Below are positions 27,481 to 36,430 of a DNA stretch of 57,969 bases, piece after piece; positions within the stretch are counted from its first letter, which is position 1; each line of letters starts with the position of its first letter. The notes under the pieces are model-generated. The model saw only the letters and a list, made by a program, of their open reading frames with translations. It was not told the origin of the DNA and made no database searches. The stretch covers positions 1-57,969 of the forward strand of contig JALNWE010000010.1 of NCBI GenBank assembly GCA_023231065.1. The letters run 5' to 3'. Position numbers and translations under genes: made by a program. This DNA comes from Bacteroidales bacterium (GTDB lineage: Bacteria > Bacteroidota > Bacteroidia > Bacteroidales > FEN-979).

Positions 27481-27553
27481 TCAGCACACTGAGAATTTAC
27501 AAACTTACTCTTTTCCTGATTCCTTTTCTCTAAATTTGCCTAAAAATGATGAG

Positions 27554-28198
27554 ATGCGGAAAGAAGAGCGATTTGATGGTGTGATTGCATGGTTTCAGCA
27601 AAACCGCCCTGAAGCAGAAACCGAATTGGAATATGCCGATCCTTACCAGCTCACGGTAGCGGTCATTTTATCGGCCCAGTGTACGGATAAAAGGGTGAAT
27701 TTAATAACCCCTGCCTTTTTTAAACGTTTTCCGGCTTTCAGCCAGTTGGCTTCCGCGCGGTCTGATGAAGTTTACGAATTCATCAAAAGTTGTTCCTACC
27801 CGAATAATAAAGCCAAAAACCTGATCGGAATGGCCCAAAAAGTGATGGATGAATTTCAGGGTGAGCTACCTCCCGATGTTGATCTTCTTCAAACCATACC
27901 GGGCATTGGAAGAAAAACAGCCAATGTGTTGGCATCTTCCCTTTTTAATATACCGGCCATTGCTGTCGATACGCATGTTTTCAGGGTCGCTGCGCGTATT
28001 GGCCTTACAACAAATGCCAAGAATCCCCTTCAGACCGAAAGGCAGCTTGTGGGGCTCATTCCTGAAAATTTATTATCCATTGCACATCATTGGCTTCTTC
28101 TTCATGGCCGTTATATTTGCCTGGCCCGAAAACCCCAATGTCCTGAATGTGGTTTGAAACCATTCTGTAAGTATTACCAGTCACTCAAACAATCCTGA
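27554..28198 (+). CDS. nth: Endonuclease III
   Basis: 214 residues from the ATG at 27554; the open frame extends far upstream but that part is antisense to the flavoprotein gene. DNA glycosylase/AP lyase for oxidised pyrimidines. Helix-hairpin-helix with the catalytic lysine (TIPGIGRKTANVLA), the catalytic aspartate in IAVDTHVFRVAARIG, and a C-terminal iron-sulfur loop with C-x6-C-x2-C-x5-C (CLARKPQCPECGLKPFC). A -7-like TAAATTTG is at 27531-27538. It is followed by bcp and recA on the same strand, an order common in Bacteroidota. Confidence 0.96.
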   Translation: MRKEERFDGVIAWFQQNRPEAETELEYADPYQLTVAVILSAQCTDKRVNLITPAFFKRFPAFSQLASARSDEVYEFIKSCSYPNNKAKNLIGMAQKVMDEFQGELPPDVDLLQTIPGIGRKTANVLASSLFNIPAIAVDTHVFRVAARIGLTTNAKNPLQTERQLVGLIPENLLSIAHHWLLLHGRYICLARKPQCPECGLKPFCKYYQSLKQS

Positions 28199-28261
28199 TT
28201 TTGTTAATAACTACTCTCCTTATAAGTCTATAATTTTCACAAAAACTGATACTTTTGATCC

Positions 28262-28651
28262 TTGAATTTTTTGAAGGTGATCCTGTATTTTTATCCAAAA
28301 GACAATACGCCCGGATGTACCACTGAAGCTTGTGGTTTCAGGGACAGCTATAATATCCTTAAAGGAAAAGGTTTTGAAAAAACAGGAGTAAGTGCAGATA
28401 ATGAACAATCCCATAAAAATTTTTCTGCAAAATATGTATTACCTTTTACCCTTATTCCTGATAAAGCAAGAAATATCATTATGGATTATGGCGCCTGGTG
28501 TAAGAAAAAACTTTACGGGAGGGAGTATGAAGGAATAATGAGAATGACTTATATCATTGACGAGGAAGGGATGATCGCGCATATCCTGACTAAAGTTGAT
28601 ACAAAGGATCCAGCTGGCCGGATCCTGAAATTCATAACAAATAACCAGTAA
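28262..28651 (+). CDS. bcp: 5'-truncated thiol peroxidase (BCP-type peroxiredoxin)
   Basis: 129 residues from a TTG; a TGA in frame 6 bp upstream rules out a longer version. Peroxiredoxins of this class reduce hydroperoxides. The catalytic segment is intact (KVILYFYPKDNTPGCTTEACGFRD, with peroxidatic and resolving cysteines five residues apart), as is the rest to the C-terminus (YEGIMRMTYIIDEEG). But the conserved first 25-30 residues (normally '..G..APDF.L.d..G..v.L.df.Gk') are missing. Only 63 bp separate it from nth. It may be a decaying gene, a minimal variant, or an assembly error. A TACTTTTG -7 element lies at 28250-28257. Confidence 0.75.
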   Translation: MNFLKVILYFYPKDNTPGCTTEACGFRDSYNILKGKGFEKTGVSADNEQSHKNFSAKYVLPFTLIPDKARNIIMDYGAWCKKKLYGREYEGIMRMTYIIDEEGMIAHILTKVDTKDPAGRILKFITNNQ

Positions 28652-28675
28652 AGACGCACATGGAGCGTCTCCAAT

Positions 28676-28683
28676 AAAGGAGG
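28676..28683 (+). promoter_or_regulatory. Strong Shine-Dalgarno sequence for recA
   Basis: AAAGGAGG lies 8 nt before the recA ATG, an almost perfect anti-16S complement and far stronger than other start regions in this window. A small 6-bp hairpin (AGACGC/GCGTCT, 28652-28670) lies just upstream. Confidence 0.7.
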
Positions 28684-28691
28684 AAACAGAT

Positions 28692-29696
28692 ATGGCAAAC
28701 GAAGTCAATAAAGAAAAGGTAAAAGCCTTGCAGCTCACACTCGATAAGTTGGAAAAAACTTACGGTAAAGGTACGATTATGCGCCTTGGCGATCATGCCA
28801 TCGAGGCGGTGGAAGTGATATCAACAGGTTCGATCGGGTTGAATTTTGCGCTCGGGATAGGTGGGCTGCCCAGGGGCAGGGTCATTGAGATCTTTGGGCC
28901 TGAATCTTCGGGTAAAACGACCCTGGCGCTTCATGCTATTGCGGAGTCGCAGAAAACAGGGGGGATTGCTGCTTTTATTGATGCAGAACATGCCTTCGAC
29001 CGTTTTTATGCAGAGAAACTCGGAGTGGATGTAGAGAATTTATTGGTGTCACAACCTGATAATGGGGAACAGGCCCTGGAAATAACAGAAAACCTGATCC
29101 GCTCAGGCGCCATTGACATCATCGTGATAGATTCAGTGGCTGCCCTGACCCCGAGAAGCGAAATTGAAGGTGAGATGGGTGATTCCAAAATGGGATTGCA
29201 TGCGCGACTGATGTCACAGGCATTGAGAAAGCTTACATCCACCATCAGTAAAACAGCCACATGTTGTATTTTTATCAACCAGCTTCGTGAAAAAATCGGG
29301 ATAATATTTGGAAATCCTGAAACCACCACCGGAGGGAATGCGCTTAAATTTTACGCCTCGGTCCGGCTGGATATCCGGAAACAAAATCAGCTCAAGGAAG
29401 GAGAAGAGGCTGTGGGTAACCGCGTCAGGGTGAAGGTCGTGAAAAACAAGGTAGCTCCGCCGTTCAGGAAAGCAGAATTTGATATCATCTATGGAGAGGG
29501 TATCTCCAGGCCGTTTGAGATCATTGACATTGCTACCGAAAACAACATTATCAAGAAAAGCGGATCCTGGTTCAGTTATGGCGATACAAAACTAGGACAG
29601 GGACGTGATGGTGTGAAAAAAATCCTACAGGATAATCCTGAATTAATGGATGAACTGGAAAATAAAATCAAGGAAGTACTGAATAACCAGAAATAA
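28692..29696 (+). CDS. recA: Recombinase RecA
   Basis: 334 residues. Strand-exchange ATPase of homologous recombination and co-protease that triggers LexA-type self-cleavage. Walker A GPESSGKTT, the adenine-contact DAEHAFD segment, Walker B IIVIDSVAAL, the L1 loop EGEMGDSKMG, the L2 loop FINQLREKIGIIFGNPETTTGG and the monomer interface are all present. The C-terminus is short, lacking the long acidic tail of E. coli RecA. It stands third in nth-bcp-recA, with a TPR lipoprotein starting 1 bp after its stop. No copy of the palindrome found at the dinB cassette is seen upstream of it. Confidence 0.98.
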   Translation: MANEVNKEKVKALQLTLDKLEKTYGKGTIMRLGDHAIEAVEVISTGSIGLNFALGIGGLPRGRVIEIFGPESSGKTTLALHAIAESQKTGGIAAFIDAEHAFDRFYAEKLGVDVENLLVSQPDNGEQALEITENLIRSGAIDIIVIDSVAALTPRSEIEGEMGDSKMGLHARLMSQALRKLTSTISKTATCCIFINQLREKIGIIFGNPETTTGGNALKFYASVRLDIRKQNQLKEGEEAVGNRVRVKVVKNKVAPPFRKAEFDIIYGEGISRPFEIIDIATENNIIKKSGSWFSYGDTKLGQGRDGVKKILQDNPELMDELENKIKEVLNNQK

Positions 29697-29697
29697 A

Positions 29698-30723
29698 ATG
29701 CGCAGATATTTGACTTTATTTGTTTTATTTTCCCTCTTGCTTTGGACCGGATGTCGCAATGACACTGGAAAAAAACAAAATGCAGAGGGCATTGACACAT
29801 CCATGGTAAAAATAGAGGAATTGAACCAGAAGATAGCCAACAATGCCTCTGATCCTGCCCCCTACAATGCCCGGGCGGTTTTTTACCTCTCCAACCATCA
29901 GTTTGATAAAGCATTACAGGATATCAAAAAAGCGATTTCGCTGGATCCCAAAAAATCGGTCTATTATATCACCCTGTCGGATATTTACCTGCTTATGGGA
30001 CAGCCTCAGAACAGCAGGGATGCTTTATTCAAAGCAACCAGTATCAATCCAAAGGATAAAGATGCCTTGTTAAAACTGGCCAAATTGTATCTTATCATAA
30101 AAGATTACAGTAAGTGTTATGAAACCGTTCATCAGATTCTTTCCCTGGATAATACCGTTGCATCTGCCTATTTTACCAGGGCTATCGGCTTACTGGAACA
30201 GGGGGATACCAACCGGGCTGTAACTGATCTGATGCAAGCGGTGGATAATAACCAGAACTATTATGAAGCTTATGTGCAATTGGGCGATTTATACTCGATG
30301 AAAAAGGATCCATTAGCCGAAGCATATTTGAAAAATGCACTGAGAATCAGGCCACAAAGCCGTGAAGCAAACTATATGCTGGGAATGTATTACCAGGAAA
30401 CAGCCCAGTATGAAAAGGCCATTACGATATACCAAAATCTGTCGAAAACCGACTCTGCTTTTCGGGAAGCCTCTTACAATATAGGTTATATTTATCTGGT
30501 CTATCTGAAAGACTTTAAGAAAGCCATTCCCTTCTTCACAGAATCTTTGACCAAGGATCCTGGATACTATCAGGCCTATTTTAACAGGGGATATGCCTAT
30601 GAATTATCCGGGGATTATAAGAAAGCTGCCGAAGATTATCAAAAAGCGCTTAAAATAAAAGTGAATTATGATAAGGCAGTGGAAGGTCTTAACCGGCTTG
30701 ATAAGAAAAAGATCAGGCAGTAA
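29698..30723 (+). CDS. TPR lipoprotein
   Basis: 341 residues. Lipoprotein-like signal (MRRYLTLFVLFSLLLWTGC) with Cys19 as the likely lipidated residue. From about residue 45 to the end there are roughly eight TPR units (DPAPYNARAVFYLSNHQFDKALQDI, YQAYFNRGYAYELSGDYKKAAEDY). Probably periplasm-facing scaffold. It starts 1 bp after recA, so it shares the recA transcript, and its last 11 bp overlap the convergent Hpt gene. Function unknown. Confidence 0.87.
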   Translation: MRRYLTLFVLFSLLLWTGCRNDTGKKQNAEGIDTSMVKIEELNQKIANNASDPAPYNARAVFYLSNHQFDKALQDIKKAISLDPKKSVYYITLSDIYLLMGQPQNSRDALFKATSINPKDKDALLKLAKLYLIIKDYSKCYETVHQILSLDNTVASAYFTRAIGLLEQGDTNRAVTDLMQAVDNNQNYYEAYVQLGDLYSMKKDPLAEAYLKNALRIRPQSREANYMLGMYYQETAQYEKAITIYQNLSKTDSAFREASYNIGYIYLVYLKDFKKAIPFFTESLTKDPGYYQAYFNRGYAYELSGDYKKAAEDYQKALKIKVNYDKAVEGLNRLDKKKIRQ

Positions 30724-31057
30724 GCTCTTCTTTTATCCTTTTTAACTCAGCCCTGAGGACCCCGGATTGTTTTTCCAGTTCATCGAATAAGGGGACCAGC
30801 CCAAGTTCTTCTTTATTTTTTGCTTTTTCATCAAGTTCCCGGGATAGTTCAACGGTTACCGGGTCCATGAAGTTTGCAATAACGCCCTTCAGACTGTGAG
30901 CGTTGAACTTCAATTGGACAAAATCTTTGTTTTGAATGTTTTCCCTGAGGTTCTTATAACGTTCGTTATATTCCGATTCGAAAATATCGATAATTTCAAC
31001 AATAATCTCTTTTTCAAAATATTGGAAGTTTTCATTGAATTTATGACGATCAATCAT
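30713..31057 (-). CDS. Stand-alone Hpt phosphotransfer protein
   Basis: 114 residues forming a single Hpt four-helix bundle. The phospho-accepting histidine is His54 in AHSLKGVIANF, with the usual HSLKG context. No kinase, receiver or output domain is attached. Such proteins shuttle phosphoryl groups between hybrid histidine kinases and response regulators. No two-component gene lies nearby, so it likely serves an unlinked phosphorelay. It is followed on the plus strand side by recA-TPR and preceded (21 bp) by a DUF5063 gene, probably one transcription unit. Confidence 0.85.
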   Translation of the reverse strand: MIDRHKFNENFQYFEKEIIVEIIDIFESEYNERYKNLRENIQNKDFVQLKFNAHSLKGVIANFMDPVTVELSRELDEKAKNKEELGLVPLFDELEKQSGVLRAELKRIKEELTA

Positions 31058-31078
31058 ACAAATACGTTTTTGACAAAG

Positions 31079-31633
31079 TTAAAAATTATCCATATCCTCT
31101 TCTTCCAAAAATAATAAATAATGTAAGGCCGTATGTAAGGTAACAAGCCGGAACCCGAAATGGGTTTCAAACAAGTGCTTACAATCTCTTACAGCATTTT
31201 CTTTAAACGATTTCAACGGCTTCTGGTACAAAAGCACAAAATCCTTTAAATCCTGGTATATATCCGTAACATTTTCTGCCATGCTTCCCGGTATTCCTTC
31301 AGATTGACTTTTTTCGTGATGATCGATGTATGAAAACGAATCATCCGCATTGAATTTATTCCGGAGCATATTGAACATCGACTCCCATTGTTCCTCAGTT
31401 ACATAATGTTCAGTAGCATCTTCATCTTTCACCTTAATATCTGGCAGCAGGGACACTTTCAGATAAATCAGCGGCAGTATTTTCTGGAGGAACTGATATA
31501 CATCCGTTTTGCCATATTCCTCTGCTTTTTCAAGAAAAAGACAATATTCATTGGCAACGGTTAACATTTCAAGTACTTTTCTGGAATAAACCGGATCGTC
31601 CGGAAAAGTGGGCTGATCATTCATATCTGCCAT
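31079..31633 (-). CDS. DUF5063 domain protein
   Basis: 184 residues, all-alpha and acidic, no signal peptide or membrane helix. The middle (FLQKILPLIYLKVSLLPDI) and the later EEQWESMFNML and YQDLKDFVLLYQ segments fit DUF5063, a Bacteroidota family of unknown function. The start is the ATG at 31633, with another three codons in. Co-directional with the Hpt gene and 39 bp from the start of the outer-membrane protein gene. In other Bacteroidota this family often lies near 3'-5' exonuclease genes; none is here. Confidence 0.75.
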   Translation of the reverse strand: MADMNDQPTFPDDPVYSRKVLEMLTVANEYCLFLEKAEEYGKTDVYQFLQKILPLIYLKVSLLPDIKVKDEDATEHYVTEEQWESMFNMLRNKFNADDSFSYIDHHEKSQSEGIPGSMAENVTDIYQDLKDFVLLYQKPLKSFKENAVRDCKHLFETHFGFRLVTLHTALHYLLFLEEEDMDNF

Positions 31634-31672
31634 GATTTAGAAAAGCACAAAGTTATGAAAATTCATGGGACC

Positions 31673-33703
31673 TTAATTATCCAGGGATTCCTCATGAGGG
31701 GCTGTGACATTGTAATCAGAAAAGTTCATGTGCAAGTCCGAGGTAAGATAGAACTGCAAACTATTTACATCATCACCCGCGTTGGGATAATAATAACCGG
31801 CAACCATGAAGGTCGGGAAGATCAGGTTGTCATTTTTTATAAGCAATCCAAACCCAAATCCCGAAAATAAAGGAGATTGGAGCAGATCTCCACCCCTGGG
31901 CGCTACCAACCCTGTTTGGATATTTGCCGAAAGCGCGAACCGGAACCCGTAAAAAAACCATGGGGTAAAGCAGACGCTCCTGATATTTGCCGATAACGCA
32001 TGCACCCCTTCAAAAGCCTCGTCATTATTCACTTTATTGATTTTAAAATCCTGATTGATATCATAATAATCGGTATAATTAGAACGAAGATTAAATCCAT
32101 ATCTGTAGTCGGCAATAAAATAAGTACGGAATTTGTATTTTTTGTCATTCGTTCTTATCAAAGGCATGAAATATTTGGCATAAGCCTTGACCAATCCATC
32201 TTCAAAAGAGGTTTTATTTAAAAATCCGCTGACCGTAACACAACCCGATAAATATCCGAACCGGTCAATGAATTTCCCGGCCGATAAAGAAATTCCGGAA
32301 TAAAGCCGGTCATAAAAATCAGTCTGGTCCCAACCCACAGTGATCTGGAAAAGATGGCCATAAGGAAGGTTCTCGATTTTTCCGAATCCCAGCACATAAT
32401 CTGTAACATAAAAATTGTTGCTGGAGATGGAAAAACTAGTCAGGATTTGCAATGAATTGTAATAATTCCTGTTTGAGTCGATCGTGATTTCAGGCCGGTC
32501 ATAAAAATTTTTTCTATATATGGCAGCAGCAACAACCGCCCTGGCGTTATTGTTTGATCTTTGTAACTGGAAGGCACGGCCCAGCCAGAATCCTTCATTT
32601 ACATACCGGGAGGTGATATATAAATCGCTGACAGGGTTTTCGACATCTTTCCACAAGGTAATATCCGCTCCGCCAGCCCATTTTATCCGGTTTGTCAAAA
32701 ATGGCCGTTCAATGGCTGCTTCATAACTCTGATCGCCTTCATTATTGGCATAATACTCAAGAAGGGCGTTGATTTTGGTCCCTGCGATGTTGGCAAAGGT
32801 ATATGAAATACCATCCAACCTGAAGAATGGAGCACGATTTAATTCGGTAGACATATCGACCGAAAAGCGGTCTCCCAGACCAAGAAAATTTGCATCATAC
32901 ACCCGGCCTACAACTTTAGTCGCAGTGATAACCGGAACATCAATACCGATGGACCAAACATCTTTCGTTATCACAACAAGGTCAACGGAATCGGAACAGG
33001 AATCTACCGCGGAGATCAGGATCCGGGCATTATCTATATAAGGGAGGTCGCGGAGAATACGCTCATTGTCAGCCATTACCGTTGGGTCAATACATTGTCC
33101 TTCTTTAAACAGTAGGTTGTTCCTTATGATGGACTGTCGCGTTCTTACATGAATGCTGTTCAGGGTGCGTCCGGCCCCTGAATAGGGGACAGACGCCGTA
33201 TCATATATTGACTGTCCAAAAGGCTGCAACACTTTAATTTTAATCTTCCTGATGATTTTTTCGTTGTATTGTTCAAAAGGTTCGGGGCTTTTCATCACCT
33301 GCACCGAATCGGGAAGCGAAATGTTAGTTGGTTCAATAAAGGCGAGATTATAAAGCAGCTGGGTAATCTTCTTCCGTGAAAATTTTTTATAGACAGAATC
33401 ATAAAAATTCTGCGATTTCATATAAAAAGAAGTATCCTTTTTTTTGTGCTGGCTGAAAGAACCGGTTATGAAAGTGTCACCCTGAATGGGTATTATAAAA
33501 GATTTCGTGAGGATAAGGACACCTTTTTTAAGAAAAAGGGTGTCCTTTTTCAACACTGTATCTGCTTTTGAATATAACGGATAAGGGCCTGAAGAAAAAG
33601 CAAAATGAAAAGACCAGAAAAGGGGAGTGATCGCAACGACAAATCTGAGATAATGATGGATGATCCTTCGATCTCCGGGTTTAAGATGATGAGATAATGA
33701 CAT
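31673..33703 (-). CDS. BamA/TamA-like outer membrane beta-barrel protein
   Basis: 676 residues. An N-terminal hydrophobic signal (about 20-40) is followed by a region of low similarity. A POTRA-like domain (about 155-250) follows, with KIKIKVLQPF, the 'N.LLFKEGQ.IDP....DNERILRDLPYI' pattern typical of such modules, and VDLVVITKDVWSI. The C-terminal 400 residues alternate polar and aromatic residues as expected of an outer-membrane barrel. It is distinct from the core BamA in having only one recognisable POTRA and an unusual first 150 residues. It abuts the phosphosugar mutase gene with no gap (33703/33704). Probably an accessory translocation or lipid/protein assembly factor. Confidence 0.75.
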   Translation of the reverse strand: MSLSHHLKPGDRRIIHHYLRFVVAITPLFWSFHFAFSSGPYPLYSKADTVLKKDTLFLKKGVLILTKSFIIPIQGDTFITGSFSQHKKKDTSFYMKSQNFYDSVYKKFSRKKITQLLYNLAFIEPTNISLPDSVQVMKSPEPFEQYNEKIIRKIKIKVLQPFGQSIYDTASVPYSGAGRTLNSIHVRTRQSIIRNNLLFKEGQCIDPTVMADNERILRDLPYIDNARILISAVDSCSDSVDLVVITKDVWSIGIDVPVITATKVVGRVYDANFLGLGDRFSVDMSTELNRAPFFRLDGISYTFANIAGTKINALLEYYANNEGDQSYEAAIERPFLTNRIKWAGGADITLWKDVENPVSDLYITSRYVNEGFWLGRAFQLQRSNNNARAVVAAAIYRKNFYDRPEITIDSNRNYYNSLQILTSFSISSNNFYVTDYVLGFGKIENLPYGHLFQITVGWDQTDFYDRLYSGISLSAGKFIDRFGYLSGCVTVSGFLNKTSFEDGLVKAYAKYFMPLIRTNDKKYKFRTYFIADYRYGFNLRSNYTDYYDINQDFKINKVNNDEAFEGVHALSANIRSVCFTPWFFYGFRFALSANIQTGLVAPRGGDLLQSPLFSGFGFGLLIKNDNLIFPTFMVAGYYYPNAGDDVNSLQFYLTSDLHMNFSDYNVTAPHEESLDN

Positions 33704-35449
33704 TTATTTGAGCTTCATCGAACCGATTATATCCGCGATCCTTTCATCCAAGACTTTTTCAGTTAATTCAAAAGCGTCGGTTGCTCCAAGTGTTTCCTTA
33801 ACACCGAAGTAAAATTTAATTTTTGGTTCCGTTCCAGATGGTCGCGCACTGATAATGCTTCCGTCTTCCAGCAGGAACTGGAGTACGTTCGACTTGGGAA
33901 GATCTATGGTTTTACTGGAATGGCCCGTACAATCCGTCTCAACAGATAGCTCGTAATCCCTGATCATGGCCACGCGTGAATGATTGATAAAAACCGGAGG
34001 TTGTTTACGCAAATTCACCATCATTTGCTGTATTTCGTCTGCTCCGGTTTTACCTTTTTTGGTTATAGAAAGTAAGGATTCTTTATAAAAACCATAGGTT
34101 TGATAAACTTCAAGGAGCAGGTCAAATAAGGATTTTCCATGATCAGCGGTCCATGCAGCCATTTCAGCAATGATGGCACAGGCGCTGACGGCATCTTTAT
34201 CGCGCACGAAATCGCCGATCAGATACCCATAACTTTCTTCGCCCCCGACTATATAGTGCATATCCTTTTCGTGTTTGCGGATTACATCGGCAATAAATTT
34301 AAATCCGGTCAGACACTCAAAATAAGTTACTGAAAATGACCGTGCAATCTCAGAAAGGATTTTCGAAGTAACGATGGTTGAAACGATGAATTCCTTGCCT
34401 GTCAGTTTACCCAGTTCGTCCCACCGGGTCAAAATGTAATGGAAGATCAAGGCTGCTGTTTGGTTCCCATTAAGGAGGACCATCTTATTTTTATGGTTAC
34501 GGATGGCTATACCGACTCGATCTGAATCCGGATCAGTAGCCATGACGAGATCAGCATGTACTTTTTCGGCAAGATTGATCCCCATGTTCAGGGCATCATG
34601 CTCTTCGGGATTCGGGGAGTGTACTGTCGGGAAATTCCCGTCAGCAATAGCTTGTTCTTCAACAATATATATATTCTTAAAGCCATACTGTCCGAGGATT
34701 TCCGGCACTAGCTTTCGTCCGCAACCATGTAATGGGGTATAGACAATCTTGATGTTTTCCTGACGATGGATACAGTCAGGAGAAAGGGATAATGCGGCAA
34801 TTTTCTCCAGATAGGCCTGATCAATCTCTGCCCCGATACTGATAATGTTCGTATGCTTGCCCTGCCATCTGACATGGTCAACCGAGGTTATTTTCTGTAC
34901 TTCCCTGATCACATTTTCATCATGTGGCGCAATCATTTGAGCCCCATCGTCCCAATAGGCCTTATATCCGTTGTACTCTTTGGGATTATGGGATGCCGTG
35001 AGCATAACCCCGCTTTGACAACCCAGATGGCGGATAGCAAATGAAAGTTCGGGAGTAGGGCGCAGATCGTCGAAAAGATATACCCTGAATCCATTTGCCG
35101 ATAATACTTCTGCCACAATTTGTGCAAAATATTTGCTGTTGTTCCGGCTATCATGGGAGACAGCCATTTTAACCGGATCCACATTGGGAAACATCATTTT
35201 CAGGTAATTTGCCAATCCCTGGGTAGCCATTCCAACCGTGTATTTATTCATCCGGTTGGTGCCAGCTCCCATGATGCCCCTTAATCCTCCGGTCCCAAAT
35301 TCCAAATCCTTGTAGAAGGAATCGGTCAATTCGGCAGGATTTGTTTCCATCATGTTTTTTACGGTCCTTTTCGTATCCTCATCAAAATTTCCTGTAAGCC
35401 AGGAATTTGCCCTCTCTAAGATAATCAGGTCAATGGCTGTATTACTCAT
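33704..35449 (-). CDS. Phosphoglucomutase/phosphomannomutase
   Basis: 581 residues, the longer PgcA/PGM2-like form of the phosphohexomutase family. Motifs: FGTGGLRGIMGAGTNRMN at the N-terminus, catalytic Ser153 in TASHNPKEYNGYK, Mg2+ loop DPDSDRVG, sugar loop GGEESYGYL and phosphate loop RPSGTEPKIKFYFG. It interconverts glucose or mannose 1- and 6-phosphates, supplying UDP-glucose and other sugar nucleotides. On the same strand as rmlD-, uxs- and ugd-like genes upstream, consistent with shared nucleotide-sugar metabolism. Confidence 0.93.
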   Translation of the reverse strand: MSNTAIDLIILERANSWLTGNFDEDTKRTVKNMMETNPAELTDSFYKDLEFGTGGLRGIMGAGTNRMNKYTVGMATQGLANYLKMMFPNVDPVKMAVSHDSRNNSKYFAQIVAEVLSANGFRVYLFDDLRPTPELSFAIRHLGCQSGVMLTASHNPKEYNGYKAYWDDGAQMIAPHDENVIREVQKITSVDHVRWQGKHTNIISIGAEIDQAYLEKIAALSLSPDCIHRQENIKIVYTPLHGCGRKLVPEILGQYGFKNIYIVEEQAIADGNFPTVHSPNPEEHDALNMGINLAEKVHADLVMATDPDSDRVGIAIRNHKNKMVLLNGNQTAALIFHYILTRWDELGKLTGKEFIVSTIVTSKILSEIARSFSVTYFECLTGFKFIADVIRKHEKDMHYIVGGEESYGYLIGDFVRDKDAVSACAIIAEMAAWTADHGKSLFDLLLEVYQTYGFYKESLLSITKKGKTGADEIQQMMVNLRKQPPVFINHSRVAMIRDYELSVETDCTGHSSKTIDLPKSNVLQFLLEDGSIISARPSGTEPKIKFYFGVKETLGATDAFELTEKVLDERIADIIGSMKLK

Positions 35450-35454
35450 ACAAT

Positions 35455-35489
35455 AACTAATTAATAATCAATTGACAATAAATAATTGT
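35455..35489. repeat. Five degenerate 7-bp units upstream of the mutase
   Basis: In-phase units AACTAAT, TAATAAT, CAATTGA, CAATAAA, TAATTGT. Weaker than the other heptamer tracts and partly explicable by AT richness. Confidence 0.35.
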
Positions 35490-35516
35490 AAGCGCTGAAA
35501 GCTGAGATCCTGACTT

Positions 35517-36377
35517 TTACTTTTTAATTCTTTTAATACATTCATTCAGACTATCCCTCCAATAAGGGATTCCCTGATCGAAGGTTATTTTGAACTTTGC
35601 TTTATTCAGTACGCTATAAAATGGCCTGTCGGCGGGTAGCGGATATTCCCGTGTTTCAATGGGATTTATCTTACAGGGAATTCCGGCAAATTCAATGATC
35701 GCTTTGGCAAAGTCATACCAGCTGGCAATCCCTTCATTGGCATAATGGTAGATCCCGGTTTTTTCGGCCAGATCTTTACGTCCCAGGATATTCAGGATTG
35801 CTTTGGCCAGATCATGGGCATAGGTAGGGGAGCCAATCTGATCAAAGACCACATTCAATAAACTTCTGTCCCGGCCATGTTTCATGATGGTTTTAACAAA
35901 ATTATTCCCAAATTCCGAATAGAGCCAGGAGGTCCTGATGATGATTGCTTTCTTTAAAAAGGTTTGCACTTCTTTTTCTCCGGCATATTTGCTTTTACCA
36001 TATACAGAGACAGGCTCTTTCGGATCATCTTCCGAATAAGGGGAATGCCCGGTCCCACCAAAAACATAATCGGTCGAAATATGAATGAGAAAAATATTAT
36101 GTTTTTGGGAGACTCTTGCCAGGTTCCCAGGGGCCCTGGCATTGATCAGAAAGGCGTTTTTCTCATCCTGTTCTGCCTTATCAACTGCGGTATAGGCTGC
36201 ACAATTGATAATAACCTCAGGCATTTCACGGCAGACAAAAGCATCAATAGCGTTTTCATCTGTAATGTCAAGTTCCGCGATATCGGTAAAAATAAATTCA
36301 AAACCGGGGTACCCGGGAGCAAGAACGCTAAGCTCATTACCCAATTGTCCGTTTGAACCTGTGACCAGTATTTTCAT
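35517..36377 (-). CDS. rfbD: dTDP-4-dehydrorhamnose reductase
   Basis: 286 residues. Extended SDR that reduces dTDP-4-keto-L-rhamnose, the last step to dTDP-L-rhamnose. N-terminal GSNGQLGNEL nucleotide loop, NCAAYTAVDKAEQD (family signature), STDYVFGG, and the YGKSKYAGE catalytic Tyr-x3-Lys. The other rhamnose genes (rfbA, rfbB, rfbC) are not in the window, so the pathway is split or the enzyme acts on a related sugar. 53 bp from the UDP-xylose synthase gene on the same strand. Confidence 0.92.
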   Translation of the reverse strand: MKILVTGSNGQLGNELSVLAPGYPGFEFIFTDIAELDITDENAIDAFVCREMPEVIINCAAYTAVDKAEQDEKNAFLINARAPGNLARVSQKHNIFLIHISTDYVFGGTGHSPYSEDDPKEPVSVYGKSKYAGEKEVQTFLKKAIIIRTSWLYSEFGNNFVKTIMKHGRDRSLLNVVFDQIGSPTYAHDLAKAILNILGRKDLAEKTGIYHYANEGIASWYDFAKAIIEFAGIPCKINPIETREYPLPADRPFYSVLNKAKFKITFDQGIPYWRDSLNECIKRIKK

Positions 36378-36430
36378 ACAATTCAGATTTCTGATATAAA
36401 TTGTTCAGGGATAAATAATAACCCTGGTTA

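Noticed and set aside
27293..27553. Upstream extension of the nth frame by 87 codons
   Set aside because: It lies antisense within the flavoprotein gene; normal Nth proteins start at the 27554 ATG.
28652..28670. Hairpin AGACGC/GCGTCT between bcp and recA as a terminator
   Set aside because: The stem is only 6 bp and no T-run follows; recA must be transcribed through it unless it has its own promoter.
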